A stretch of 64,000 nucleotides of DNA from Hirundichthys speculiger (lineage: Eukaryota; Chordata; Actinopteri; Beloniformes; Exocoetidae), in NCBI GenBank assembly GCA_018398805.1, contig JAGFBZ010002127.1:111234-175233 (forward strand), read 5' to 3'. A program made the translations under genes and the position numbers. The notes under the pieces are model-generated. The model was given only the letters and a program-made list of their open reading frames with translations. It had not been told where the DNA came from and made no database searches. Below, one piece after another: positions 33,967-47,213 of this stretch (position 1 is the first letter of the stretch; the number at the start of each line of letters is the position of its first letter).

Positions 33967-36900
33967 GAACAAAGAAAAACCCAAAATGGCCGTCATGGCC
34001 GCCCCAGACCATGACACATCTATTCACTAGAAATAAATGTATTAACCCAACCTGCCCAAAACAATAAGCATGAATAACAGAATATAAGTTGCAAGATTCA
34101 CTTTATTGACCTGTAAGGATACACTTTTTAATGTTGATGATTTATGCACCATCACAAATAAAACCACCTGAATATTCTGATTCTCTCTAGCTCATTGCTG
34201 GACAACAGAAGTGTTTCTGGAACTTCTAGAGCAGGATGGGTCCCCATCGTCATTTTTTTTACAGGTGTTCAGTGGTAACAGGGAGTTGTTTCAGTGTCTT
34301 ATACTTATATTTGCTTACGTGCAGCTTTTCTCATCTCTCTCAACCAGTTTCTGGCAGTGCTGGAGCTGTGACTGGGCCGTGTGGCACCATGCTAATCAAA
34401 AGTGGCTACATGCCTGTTTTGGCTCCATGTCACACGTTGACAAAGCAGCAGACACTTTCTCAACTCCACATTCTTGCTGCGGGACTTCTTCTGGCAAAAA
34501 GAAATTAACTATTCGAGCCAGACGCACACGCACATTGGCACGCGAGCACGAACAGCACACAGGTCCACGCTAACATACACACGCGCACACGCTCGCATGG
34601 ACACTTGTCAGTACAAAAAAACAAGAGAACAAATACGACACCAACGTGGTGTAGGTGGGCGGTTTAGGTGTGAACATGTAAATGACAGGCGTACAGACAA
34701 GAATAACCAGCTGGCATGTCCCTCTGTTTTCCTCCGTCACTTCCATTAATAAAAGATTGACAAGACAGCTTTACACCCATGCAGATTGATTTAGTCAAAT
34801 TACATGTGAGGGATGACATGCCTAATTTAGACTTGTTAGATCCTTCACTCAGTTTGAGATTTAACCCCCCACCCCCAACCCCCTGCCTTCTCTCAACCAC
34901 ATCTTACAGACTTCCTCACCCTCACTGCAGGCTTAATTTTATTTTTCTTTCTTCATTTAATTGCGTTGAACATAATGGATATGACTTGTGGACACTTCCA
35001 CTGCTCCATTTATTGTATTTAATTTGTTCAGGGTTCTGTTGATCATTGCTCCATAGTTTCTATTATAGATGTCAAAGATCTTATTTAGCCAGAGTGAAAC
35101 GACCTCCAGGGGCCAATGAGGCAATTAAAAGGACGTTTTTAACTACAGCAGACATTCGCTGGAAGGTTTCGCCATGGAAATCTCAATTTCATTTTCGCCT
35201 GATTTATAGATGTATTGTTGATTTGTTATCTTTCTTGTCTTACAAAAATGTTATTTGTGGTTTTAATTTCCATCTTTCATATTTAAACTGCTTTATTTCT
35301 GTTTTATTTTGAAGTCTGTTTACCTTCTGCATCTTAGATTGCTTATTTTCTTTTCTTTGTTTTTTTAATCTTTATTATTTTATTTTGCATCACTTATCCC
35401 ATTGTGAATTGGGTTTAGTTTTGTTTTTGGCTCTTGTGTAAATTGAGAATCTCGGTCAACTTAAAAGGGGACATAAATACAAAAAAATGTAACATGGAAC
35501 ATGTGTAGTTTCTCCTCCGACACATGTTACTCTTTTAAAGCAGAACAAAGTCATTTTGTTCAAAATATCAGCTTCAGTTTCATTTTGCTGACTTTTATGA
35601 AGCATCTCTTGGCTGCAGCGTTGTGTGCCTCCTATTGGCAAAAACCAGACGAAGTAAGTTTCCAATCTTGTCCCAGTCAGCATATAGCTTATGGTACTAT
35701 ATCACAGATCTACGACAATAAAACTACAGTGCACATCACTGCAGAGGTGACTAAGATGCTGAAGAAAGTAATGGCAGAAGAGAAAATGAGGGAGTGACAG
35801 AAGAAGAGACCCAACAAAAGTATGTCTTAGATTTGTAACAGTGACTTAACCTCCACCAACTATAATGAGAGTCAAAGTGCTACAAACAGCAAAAATAAAA
35901 TCATCTGGGCTGCTTTAACTGGTCATTTCCCCCTCTCAGGCAGACGGTGGAAGCTGGTAGTATAACACTGTGGTGGTCTATCTGCGTATGTCCCAATCAG
36001 CCCCGCTGGAATAATAAACAGCAATCCTTCAAAGTGTTCAGCGAGCTGTGACCACATGGTGAAGTATATTAAATGATCACAGGAAGAAATTTCTTGGCAG
36101 ATCAGCGACACTGCACCGGATGTAGCTATCTATGAATAAATTAATGCAACGCTCCACAAAGATGCATCTTATGAGCATGTTCGACCTGGATGCTTCCGCG
36201 TGCATCCGGATCAGGCTGGGAGGCTGTGGGGTTGAGGGACCAGGTCACTGCCCTGTCCCACCCTCTCCAGCATGTGTTCATACCACGCCTGTTTAATGCA
36301 CATCACTAGATCAGAGCACAAGACACATGGGTCACACACTAGGCTACATGGTAGGGTTGGAGGTGCTCTTTGTGGTGGGGATCCAAGTGGTGGGTGGGTT
36401 GTGGCTCAGCAGTGGGTCACTGTCCTCTTTACCACTCCCTAAACACTCCTCCACTCCAATTTTAATGCAATCACCTACCCTTATTCACTTAGTTGGGGGT
36501 CACACAGCACTACTGGTAGCACTACTGTTTTCTAATCAGGGAGTTGGAAAACAGCCTAAACTTCACTTCACTGGAGTTTTGGTCAGGGTCTCTAGGCACC
36601 ACTGTGTGGACCTGCATGGGGAGAATCTTGGGACAGGTGTGGTGCCCCTGGTTTTGTTTCATCTCCCCGTTCTCCCCCCACACACCATCACTGTCTGTTT
36701 TATGTCTTCTTGTTTAGTGTCTTTTTCTGTTCTTTTGAACTCCGCTGTCGGGGATTTAAGTCCTCTCTGACAGAATCAAGGTTTTAGGACTTAATAAAGC
36801 ATGTAAGATTCAACAAAGACAACTGGTGAAGGACACACTCACTATCACTATCACTTTTGCACAAAAAAAAGATGCATCTTATGAAGTAAATCACAAATGA

Positions 36901-38148
36901 GTGACAGATCTGAAACAATTCATGACATCAATGATCGTCATCTCTGACGTGGCGGTGGTCTCATAGAACTGTCCCATTGTCTTCTCTACTACCATGCTGC
37001 AAAATGTCAAAAAAAAAAAAAAAACAGGATTTGTGTCTGAAAGTAGTAATTGTACATTTCATTTAGGAAGCAAATGACCAACCTTGTATGGACCAAACAT
37101 GACGGGAAACAAATATTTATACCCTCACACACCAGCACACAGAGACTTCATCCTCCAGCATAAAATTACATCTTTCTCTCAGACTACTCAGTTGTGCGCT
37201 GGCTCTAACAAAACATTTTCCCATTTTTGCTTCATTTAAAGCTAATGAAGTGGTTCAAACACGGTCTTTCATGCTTAGGTGCATCCTCTCAGATGCAAAG
37301 GCCAGATAAAAAAAAAATTAAGCTCATTCCAAATGACTAATAGCTTTTACCTTCCTGGTGGTGCTGTCAAAGGACTCACGTGTATCTTTTCTTCTGTCAG
37401 TGCTTTGAGATAAGTGGGCATGTGAACAGGGAGGGATTGTCTATGAAGTGCCTCTCCAGGCTGTGATTGAGTGTCTTATAAGTATTTCACCGAGAACAAC
37501 TGCACTTTGATGTTGGTTACATTCAGCAAGGGCAAGTTTAAAATTCAGCGTTCGTCTTACTGACAAGCCTACACCTTTATTTGATTGGACGCTTGTCAAA
37601 AGAAGCAAACGCGATGACAATGGTAACATTTGTTTAAAGTCTGAGTGAAGCAGAAAGAAAATCCTGTGTGAGTTGTGTTCTCTGTTCTGAGACCCTGAGA
37701 GTGTGAGAATGTGTCCTGGCAGACTAGTTTACATGGACTGTAGGAACCAGGAAAATCCAGGCAGAATTTTGTGTGTTCTGACCAAACTAAAATGCTTAGA
37801 TGAGAAACTACAAATGTACACTGTTACTACGAAATGTTTTGGTCACATTCCAGTTGTGTTCAATATTACAAGCAATTTTATACTGTACACGGTTAATGAT
37901 AAACACATATAATGCCTTTAAACTTAGGTTCTAAAAAAGCTGCTTTACTACATGTTTTTTTATTTCACCTACACATACACACACATAGTCAATGTACTTC
38001 TTTTAAAGGCCTGGGATAAACTTCCAGTTTGACAAAGCCTTCACATCTGGTCACATACACGACCACATGTGCATCTTCCTTCAGTACATCTCATACCTGA
38101 GATCTCTGCTTGGGGGCAGAATACAGATGCAGAGTCGAAAATACGACA
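33967..38148. other. Non-coding stretch right of the LTR element
   Basis: Includes a CACACG-rich tract near 34515-34600. Frames at 34211-34573, 35501-35797 and 36327-36770 show no domain or splice context I can support. No transposon ends recognised. Confidence 0.35.
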
Positions 38149-38327
38149 GTATACAACAGTTTTCTTCAATACTGCTCCTCATGACCCACTGCCCTGCTTG
38201 TCTTCGATGTTTCCCTGCTCAGACACACCTGACTTTAATCAGTGGGTCAGCGACAGACTTGCATAGACCCTGAAGACAAACTGATAGTCATCCAATCAGG
38301 TGTGATTGTGCAGAGAAACATCTAAAA

Positions 38328-40040
38328 CAGGGGTCGGCAACCTTTACTATCAAAAGAGCCATTTTTTGTTCTTCTCCCCTTAATAAAATTCATCTGGAGC
38401 CCCAAACTTCTTTGACCCATAAAATGAAGATAACACAGTGTATGAAGTTTTATATATAGTTATTCTGTATTCAGAGGGATTTGAATCTACCCAAAAGCTT
38501 ATTCCCAGTATGTTTGGCAGTTTTTAAAGTTTTTAATGCAAAAGGTCATACAAGATACTAATTAAAGTTTCCTTTCCATTTTTTTTTGTCATCCACTGTA
38601 AAAGAACTATAGTTTGTTGCATTTATAAAATGACAGAACAACAAACAGAAAACTGTTAACATTTTATTGCTGTTTTTACCTGTTTCAAAGGAAAACCTCA
38701 AACTCTTATAAAGACTGAATATTGGCTGCTGCTGTATGTTTGGGAGCAGAACCAAGACAATTTCCTATCAACTTGTTGACATGGAAGTAAATATATTTAA
38801 TCGTGAATCTTTTGAATGAGGACAAAAAAAAACAGTGGCATGTGTAAACCTACTTTGAAATAAAACAAAGAACCATGCAGGGTCATTTGAGTCATTCCCT
38901 TACTTGTAAAACATTGATCAAATAAAAAGTAGCCCACTTTAAAATAAATAAAACGTACAGCTGCAGCTTAATAACTTAAAAAAAAAATGTAAATGTAAAA
39001 AAAGGCCAGTTTGTATTTAATTATGACTTAAGTCCATTTCAGTGTGTTGCCATCCTCTTGTTTTCTCCTCAGCCACGTACCACAATCAATAGGGATGTCC
39101 GATAATATCGGCCCACCGATATTATCGGCCCGATATTGGCATAAAAATGTAATATCGGTAAATATCGGTATCGGGTTTTTTTTTTGTTTGTTTTTTGTTT
39201 TTGTTTTTTTTTTGCACAGACAATGTGTTGTTACCTAAAATTAGTTTTGAGGAAAAATAGCCCGCATATATCGGTATCGTTTTTTTTTTTTGTTTTTTTT
39301 TTTTGCACAGACAATGTGTTAATTCCACGACAGGAGATATGTGATGTTACCTAAAATTAGTTATGAGGAAAAATAGCCCGCATATATCGGTATCGGTAGA
39401 TATCGGTATCGGAAATTGAGAGTTGGACAATATCGGCATATCGGATATCGGCAAAAAAGCCAATATCGGACATCCCTAGCAATCAACCATCGAGCCTGAA
39501 CATAAAACATAACCTAAAATTTGTTGTAGTTCATGCTGGAGAAAACCTGCTCACATCAATATGTGGATCCAAAGATTGACAGGACTCCAGATCCATGAAC
39601 ATGTCTTCATGTTCATATAAATGTTGGGAATGACATTCATGTTTCAAAGACAAATTTGTCGGGTTTGGGAAGGTTTCTAATATCGCTCCTTTTGTGTGTT
39701 ACTCCACAACAGCACCGACGTGGTGCGGGAATATTTTTTTTTTATTTGTTACGGCGGTACATGAGGAACACAAAGATGTCCGGCGCTAGTCACCGAACGT
39801 GCGCTCGTCTTTATTTTCTTTCCCAGGATGTAACAAACAGATACGACTTCCTCGTTGCAGTAACCTGGCAGTATTTTGCGCTAAACACACACATTCTGCC
39901 CCCTGCTGGCAAGCAACCTACAGGGCACTACATGTGCTCCAGAGCAAGAATTGCCTTCTGACAAGTTTTTCCCCAAAGCTACAGGGAGCCACTCCAGAGA
40001 GGCTAAAGAGCCGCATGCGGCCACGGGTTGCCGACCCCTG
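38328..40040. mobile_element. hAT-type non-autonomous element nested in MITE
   Basis: 1713 bp with ends CAGGGGTCGGCAACC and GGTTGCCGACCCCTG and a perfect 8-bp duplication ATCTAAAA (38320-38327, 40041-40048). No transposase frame. It is itself interrupted at 39090-39478. Confidence 0.85.
39090..39478. mobile_element. Innermost hAT-type MITE
   Basis: 389 bp, ends TAGGGATGTCCGATA and TATCGGACATCCCTA, filled with ATATCGGTATCGG blocks. Flanking 8-mers ACAATCAA (39082-39089) and GCAATCAA (39479-39486) match at seven of eight positions. An internal near-duplication repeats the TTTTTTTTTGCACAGACAAT segment. Confidence 0.8.
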
Positions 40041-40097
40041 ATCTAAAACATGCAGTGCATGACACAAGGACCTGGATTGAAGAACACTGGTATACAA

Positions 40098-40809
40098 CAT
40101 GGTGACAATGTTAGAAGAGGAAGTTATTGTTTTGCTTTCGTTGGTATCATGGCAGAGAAAACGACACTGGCACCATTGGTGATAGCATGTTAGGCCATTA
40201 AATCAGTGCAATAAGGATAGGAGTTTGTTTCTCTCATTTAGTATTTTTATATGTCCTCTGCAACATTTGACAACTTGTTAAGTCAGACTGCCCCCCTTCT
40301 TCAACACAGCGCCATGCACTTTGAGCCCGTAATAACCCGCTCACATGCACACATTGCAGGCGTTGTCTGCGTCTGTCTCCATAGGTTTTGAATGATGTGA
40401 CATCAGCTGTTGCTGAACTGAATTGTGGGTTCCATGTGTTGTGTCGATATCATTGCCTATGTCAAAAGTTGGGGAAAGTTGGGGAATTTTCAACTTTTCT
40501 CGCTTCAATGCATGTGTCAGCCAATCAAGTTGGGGCTACAGAGGTAGAGCTAGCCGATATTATTGGCTAGCTCTAGTTGTGGGCGAGACTAATTCAAAGC
40601 ATGAAATCAAGCCAATCAAGAAATTTGATTGGCTATTTTTGCTATGACTAAGAAATGTTAGAAGCATCACCCCTGGTGCAGCCACAACATTGCTGTGTGA
40701 GTCCACAGCAACTGCAGTAGCACTCCCACTTGTAGTCAAGTGGTGCAAAAACCTATGCTAGTGCCTCTAACATTCAAGTGGATATTGGACCTCATGTGCG
40801 TGTCACCTA
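40098..40809. other. Non-coding stretch with a hairpin
   Basis: TAGAGCTAGCC (40545-40555) pairs exactly with GGCTAGCTCTA (40565-40575) over a nine-base loop. GCCAATCAA-type words flank it on both sides. No gene found. Confidence 0.5.
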
Positions 40810-41162
40810 CAGTCATGGAAAAAATTATTAGACCACCCTTGTTTTCTTCAGTTTCTTGTTCATTTTAATGCCTGGTACAACTAAAGGTACATTTGTTTGG
40901 ACAAACATAACGATAACCACAAAGATTGCTCATGAGAGTTTTATTTAAGAGCTGATATCTTACCATTTTCCATGGTTTTCTTGATTATAACCTAAATCCC
41001 TTAAGGTTTTACATCAATATATGGTGTTGTACTGCCAAAAACACTGCTTTTATGCATTCAGTGTTTTATTTTCTGTCTGTCACATGATGATGTTTAGTGG
41101 TACCAGGTATTAAAATGAACAAGAAAGTGAAGAAAAAATAATAATAATTTTTTCCATGACTG
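40810..41162. mobile_element. Tc1/mariner-type palindromic MITE, copy 2
   Basis: Same ends and inner sequence as the copy at 9020-9385, in the opposite internal orientation, again between TA dinucleotides (40808-40809, 41163-41164). The right terminal repeat has lost several bases around 41140. Confidence 0.75.
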
Positions 41163-41164
41163 TA

Positions 41165-41870
41165 TTTTTTCAATGACGTGCAAATCACGAGTTCACTTAT
41201 GTGTTGTAAACAGAAATTATATCTCGGCCTGAAGGCTGATTTATGGAGTACCTAGACCACCGGGGCAAGCCCTATGCTGTAAGCAATGCTGGACCCCAAC
41301 ATGCGCCTCTCACCAAATCTAACTAGAAGTTTCATCGACTCGGACCACAACAAATGTGATTGGTCCACCTGGTAGATCTTCAATCTTCATATTATCCACT
41401 GCTACTTCCTATACAAGTTGAGCAGAACAACAGTTTGCTGCAATGTCTTTAAAAATTACTGATACTCAACATGTATCAGCGCCAACTCACGTAAAGTACA
41501 CTTTATTTGCTCTGTTGCTATACCTGAGTTTTATAAAGGCAGATCAACAGTGCATGCTATAACACTGCAGAAAAGAACCCACACTGCCCCCGACACAAAT
41601 GTCAGAGCCCAAGCATGAACGAGTGCAAGTTTAGACACGTCTTTCAACATTGGTGGATTACTGTGCTATTGAGACTTAAGACAGGTTTATGCTCAGAAAT
41701 CAGGTCGTCCGCATGTGTGACGCAGATAATACAGATATGCCCCCCCACCCTCCGCAGACACTTTGGTGCTCCTCCCCAAAATTGTAGGTGACTCCAGACA
41801 GTGCCGCAGATAGTGTCGCAGGGAAGCGAGAAAGGAGGCCTCTGATTGGTCAATTCTACATCCGCGTAGA
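41165..41870. other. Non-coding, probably part of a Harbinger remnant
   Basis: The part from about 41668 (ACAGGTTTATGCTCAGAAAT) to 41870 resembles the 5' non-coding end of fish Harbinger elements. The inner limit is uncertain and no matching right terminus was found. Confidence 0.3.
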
Positions 41871-42056
41871 AAAGAGCGCGTCATCCAAGAAATGAGGAAG
41901 TACCCACATCTGTACGATTCTCGTTCTCCACACTACAAAGACAGCACATATTCTAGTAATTCATGGAGGGAGATAGCGATGAATGTGGGTCTAGATACGG
42001 CCGAGACGGTGAGGAAGTGGAAAAACGCAAGAGATAAGTTTACTAAGTTTAGCTAG
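41871..42056 (+). pseudogene. MADF-domain fragment, PIF/Harbinger-type
   Basis: From 41871 to a stop at 42054-42056 the frame reads KERVIQEMRKYPHLYDSR, then YKDSTYSSNSWREIA and VRKWKNARDKFTKF. This is most of a MADF (Myb/SANT-like DNA-binding) domain as carried by the second gene of PIF/Harbinger transposons: the WREIA and W/KWKNxRDKF positions fit. The frame ends right after the domain, and the DDE transposase gene is not nearby. Probably a truncated Harbinger copy rather than a host transcription factor. Confidence 0.6.
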
Positions 42057-43261
42057 TTTGTGATTGTCCCTCTTGCATTGTGGCGTGGAATAACATAGCG
42101 CAGACCGCGCTTTAAAATTGGGCATAATTCAAAAATAACTGCAGCATACCTGCCACAAGCTACTGTGACACATTGCTGCGAGAGTATACACAGCCCTTAT
42201 ACAGTGTTGTATCTCGTATTCAGTAGTCTTGAAGTTACGAGGTTCACACTGCATGACTGATGAGCGACAGCAGATTACACACAACATAATCCGACAATTA
42301 TTCAGTCACCCTGTGGTTCTGGTTGGCTCCTGGACTGTGTTTTATCAACAAAACATATATAAGAAGTGCCTTGGGAAATAAAGCAGACAGGAGCTGTTTT
42401 TTGGAAGTGGACCAAGAAAAGTAATAAGCTGTGGAAGTTGTTTGCACAATGATTTGTTGCCATTTTGATGTTTTTTTCTTTGCTGTTGGCTTTGAAAATT
42501 ATTTATACATCCAGTCTTCTGCTGTCAACCCAACGCCTGGTCTCTTTATGTGTGTCTTTATTGAAAGGGTACAAAGACAGAATAAGAGCAACTTTGTTAT
42601 TTCTCTTTATACCTACAGTGAGTGGGTTCTTGACAAAATGCATCTAATTTTTGTTCATAATTTTTCCAAGGTAGGTTGAAAAGGTAGCCCCTGTTCTGCA
42701 AATTTTAGCATCATGTCTTTTTGCGATGAAGGCAGAATAATTCCTCGTTAAACACAAAGCAGCTCCTGTAGATGTCAAATTTAGTAACAAAGTATCAGGA
42801 ATAGGTTTGTCTTATGCAATACAAATGAGTTTTTTTGGCTCATAGCATCACTGTATAGGTATATTTCTTTTGCATCACTGTTTGAAATTAACTCTTGTTT
42901 ACTCTCTTGGTCTGTCACTGTCATGACACCTCATGTTGCAGCCAGTGTTGATCAGCTTTGTCGATGTGTGACATCGTGCCATGAAGTTATATGCAGTTGA
43001 GGCGAAAGATGATTCACAGGAGTTAAAGTTACTGTGGCTGTTTTTTGGCAAAAGTAGGAACAGCAGACTGCAAGGGCTAGATAATTCTTCCTTTAATAAA
43101 AAAAAAAATCAAATATTCCTTCATATGAAATTGAAATATTATATTTTAACATGAAAAACTAATGGGTGTTGCTGTAAATTCATACTCATTATAGAAAAAG
43201 GACCCATGACTTGTCCAAAAAAATCACTTCAGAAAAATAAATAAATAAATAAATACAGTTG
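42057..43261. other. Non-coding stretch
   Basis: No coding family or transposon end recognised. The frames at 42431-42679 lack motifs. Confidence 0.35.
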
Positions 43262-43440
43262 AAATGGCCTTGTGTGAGTGGTTGTTTGTCTGCATGTGGC
43301 CCTGCAATGGACTGGAGACCTGTCCAGGGTGGACCCCTGCTTTTCACCCGAAGAGAGCTGGAATAGACTCGAGCAACATCCCATGACCCTGCATAGGATT
43401 AAGCTAGCATAGATGATGGATGGTTGGATGGATGAAAATG
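43262..43440 (+). repeat. Retroposon tail, CCCTGCAATGGACTGG family
   Basis: Contains TGGCCCTGCAATGGACTGGA, GACCTGTCCAGGGTG and a terminal (GGAT/GATG)n, the hallmark order of a very common fish non-LTR/SINE-type tail. It ends about 125 bp before the Polinton-type element. A degenerate relative is at 62220-62410. Confidence 0.65.
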
Positions 43441-43616
43441 GCCTCAATGTCCCTTGTGGTAGTTGCAATGATAAAGACAAAACACAGAAGAAAAAAATTG
43501 TTATCGAAACTAATAAATTGCACCTCTTGCAAAACAGGACTGATCAGATCAGCTCTGATATAACAGAAGAATTAACCAAGTTCCTTCCATCAAGGTGACA
43601 GTTTTATTACCCCTTT

Positions 43617-43700
43617 TTGACCTTTCATGACCTTATGACCTTTCATGACCTTTATGACCCTTTAATGACCCTTTAATGATTTTATGACTTTATGACCCTC
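43617..43700 (+). repeat. Subterminal ATGACC tandem repeat (left)
   Basis: Six to eight imperfect copies of CTTTCATGACC/CTTTAATGACC, about 50 bp inside the element end. Mirrored at 56288-56368 in the right arm. Short tandem repeats next to the termini are a plausible protein-binding site, which is inference. Confidence 0.75.
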
Positions 43701-44261
43701 ACCAGATCTGTTTCCGGGCACTTTTATTGTTTCCGGGCAGTTTTATTGCTTATCTTGCCCCCACATCTGTTTTAGTGTGTTAAACCTACCCCACCCCTCT
43801 TACCCAAAACTTTGTCACTTTACAGTTCCAACTGAACCTTCTGGCTAACCACTGCACTGCTGTGCAAAACAAATCTGTGATATCATTAAGAGCTTCACAT
43901 GGAGGAGAGTTCACATGGTTTTTTTATTCTGATGTGCTGTGTACATTTTGATACAAACTTCAGTGTATGTTTTTATATTTGACTTTTAATGAATTTGTTA
44001 AGATTCTGAACAATTTTTCTGTATAGATTACCGGCAATGATAATCTTTTTTTCATCAACAAAATTAAATCTTCACATCTTATAAGACAATACTAAGTACC
44101 TCAGCAACAGACCAATGTTTTTTTTTTTTCAGAAACCTGACCTGTTTCATGTGTTACACATTTAAGTAACAGTTAAAATGATCCATCCAGTTTCTTCTGC
44201 TCATCTTTTCTCTCAGTACTTCTGCATGTCTTTCTCTTCAATCACCCACCACACACCCACA

Positions 44262-44300
<39 letters not shown>

Positions 44301-45968
44301 ACAGACAAACTATTTCTCCTCTCCTCTCCTCCTCTTACCCCCACCACCACCCCACACACTGACAGATTTTTATATTTGACTTTTAGTGAATTTGCTAAGA
44401 TTCTGAACAATTTTTTGTATAGATTACCCACAAATTCAGTACTGGACAGTACAGTGGAGCAGTTTTCTCCAACAGACTAGTTCAGGACAGATACAGGAAG
44501 TTCATTCCTACCAACAGCAATTAAACTGTTAAACCAGTCACCTCTGGCTGGTAGAGAGCTCTCAGCTCCCTTTGACATTTAACCCTCCTGTTATGTCCGT
44601 TTCTCAGGAACATCAATCATGTTCCTGGGTCTATTTGACCCGGGCATGTTTGATACTCCAAAAGTGTCTAAAAAACTAAACACTCCCAATAAACACTGTT
44701 TATATCTTATGATTAACTCCATCACTAATGATTTCAATCAACATTTAGTGCAGTTATCCTTTACCTCTCACACATCATGATTCAATGAAAAATAATTTAC
44801 TTGTTTGTTTGGTTTTTTTTAAATGAATGTTAAAACATTTTTAAATGTGCATTAGAAAGACCTATCTTAAAAATACAATAGTTCAATCTGACATTGACTT
44901 TTTTTGTGATTATTCTATTTTTTAACTTTTCTTTTTGGGGTGATGTTGATAAATTAACACAAGAAAACCTTAGCTTCACGGTCAAAGTGACCAGCTGAAT
45001 TAAAATCAAAATCTACTGGATTTACAATGAAAGAAAACTTAAGATTTGTTTTTGAACCAGAAAGATCTCCTTCCAAATGACAAATGCGTTGTAGGCTGAT
45101 CTATCAGTCATGTTTATAAAGATGAGCAGCATCCAGCTTGCAGTCATTCGTTTGGTGCTTTTAGACCCCATGACTTTGTCTAAATGATCCATCTCCCCAC
45201 TTTGGTGGCATTGTAGGGATCATATTTGGTTTCTGATCTTCTCTTGAGCTGATTTCAAAAATGTTATGTTTGAGTTACATAACCAATCTTGAATTACATA
45301 GCTGAGTTATGTAGTCAAGAAAAAACAAATCTAAATTTCTGACATGGTGTCTTGCTCTATATTGCAGTTAGTCACAGAATTTTTTAAGCACTTTAATTCT
45401 CACTATTCACTAATATCTTCTCCCCCCTCCCTGTTTCCTGTGTGCCTGTGTTCCTGGGTAAACAGTCACAGTTTTACGGACCATCCTCACGGATCTGTTT
45501 ATCCCAATTGCAAACTGGTAGTTTTATTGTGTTAAACATTTAAAGTGTATCAGTTAATACGATGCATCCACACTGCAAATTATTTGGTTCTTACCAGGAA
45601 AAAAACTTAAATTTAGAAGCGTTAGATATTTTTCTTGTTTTAATAATTACTTTTTTATTTTAAGTCTCAGTATAATATTATATCGAGTAATATTTTACTT
45701 TTCTGTCTCAACCAGGGAGAGAATCCTAAAATGAGACAATTAACACTTAAAATAAATGTTTTTTACGTTTTTTCCTCCTCCTCCTCATCAAAATAAATCT
45801 TGTTTTAAGATTCAATAACCAATTATACCTTTCTTAAATCTAGAAACAAGTGTTCTCTACAATCTTAATTTAAGAAATCTTACCAAGATAAATTATCTTG
45901 CTGCATGGACAGATTTTTCCACTCGTTTTGAGTACCTTTTTCCTTAGTTACAGTGTTTTTAATCTTGT

Positions 45969-46151
45969 TTGAAGCGTGGATTACCCACAAATTCAGTACT
46001 GGACAGACAGCGGAGCAGTTTCTCCAGCAGAATAGTTCAGCTTCGCTGTCACAAGGACAGATACAGGAAGTCATTCCTGCCAACAGCAATTAAACTGTTT
46101 AACCAGTCACCTCTGGCTGGTAGAGAGCTCTCAGCTCCCTTTGACATTTAA
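45969..46151 (+). pseudogene. LINE-type C-terminal tail fragment (left arm)
   Basis: The frame reads LPTNSVLDRQRSS, then VQLRCHKDRYRKSFLPTAIK and LFNQSPLAGREL. The RYRKSFLPTAIKLFN part resembles the tail that follows the reverse transcriptase in many fish non-LTR retrotransposons. A shortened relative lies at about 44424-44580 in the same arm. No reverse transcriptase is attached. Family assignment is tentative. Confidence 0.35.
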
Positions 46152-46312
46152 CTTGGACTAAGGTTTACACTATTCCACTTTAGTTGTTTAAGTTAAACTA
46201 AGCTCAATATGTCACTTGATCACACAGTCACTTTCATTGTACTGCATTGCACTGTAATATACCATATACCATCTTCTTGCACACATTTTGTTTATAATTT
46301 TGTTTATAATAC

Positions 46313-46317
<5 letters not shown>

Positions 46318-46360
<43 letters not shown>
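46318..46360. repeat. (TA)n microsatellite, left arm
   Basis: Uninterrupted alternating TA. The right-arm counterpart (53240-53297) is longer, one of the clearest length differences between the arms. Confidence 0.9.
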
Positions 46361-46362
<2 letters not shown>

Positions 46363-46908
46363 ATTTACAAGAGTACTTTCAAACTTTTTGTTTTGTCTTG
46401 GTGGTGGTCACTTTATACTTCAATGTTGCTACTTGTAACGACAGAATTAAAGACAACGTTCGAATAAGCTCCAGTCAAGTTTTATGTTCTATGAATCAAT
46501 CAATACCAATAGGATGTATCTATCCATAAGGGTTTTTAACACTATTGTCAATGACAGATTTTTATATTTGACTTTTAATGAATTTGCTAAGATTCTGAAC
46601 AATTTTTCTGTATAGATTACCCGCAAATGATAATCTTTTTCATCAAAATTAAATCTTCACTCTTATAAGACAATACTAAGTACCTCAGGAACAGAGCAAT
46701 GTTTTTTCTGAAACCTGTTTTTCTTAACATGCCTACTTGTCTCGTGTTTTTTTCTAAACACTGCTGTTAGTTTTTAATCTCATGTTTTTAAAAACACTGT
46801 TGTTCACTCACGTTGTCTCAGTACCGCTATCAATGAACTCTTGTTGAGTCTATCTGCTGTGAAAAAGGCTTCACAACCCCCAATCACCACGCTTCCTACA
46901 GTTTCCAT

Positions 46909-47213
46909 TGGACCGTCTTAGCCACACCCCCCCACCACAAAAACCAACTTTCTGAACCATCGATAGTCCCATTGGTCCGCCTTAGCCACAGCCACCACAA
47001 AAACCAACTTTCTGGACCATCAATAGTCCCATTGGTCTGCCTTAGCCACACCCACCACACAAAAACCAACTTACTGAACCATCGATAGTCCCCATTGGTC
47101 CGCCTTAGCCACACCCCACCACAAAAACCAACTTTCTGAACCATTGATAGTCCCATTGGTCCGCCTTAGCCACACCCACCACAAAAACCAACTTTCTGAA
47201 CCACCGATGACTG
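46909..47213 (-). repeat. 60-bp minisatellite, left arm
   Basis: About five units; on the minus strand each holds GTTGGTTTTTGTGGTGGGTG and GGACCAATGGGACTAT. Because 60 is a multiple of three, the array gives long spurious frames with a 20-residue period. Confidence 0.85.

Larger units (their letters stand above)
38157..40089. mobile_element. Outer hAT-type MITE, split by a second element
   Basis: Ends CAGTTTTCTTCAAT and (reverse complement of right end) CAGTGTTCTTCAAT. Flanked by a perfect 8-bp duplication GTATACAA at 38149-38156 and 40090-40097. Without its insert (38328-40040 plus one duplicated 8-mer) it is only about 0.2 kb. Non-coding. Confidence 0.8.

Noticed and set aside
36327..36770. 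147-codon open frame.
   Set aside because: Low-complexity hydrophobic composition, no domain, no splice or promoter context, and the flanks look like ordinary non-coding DNA.
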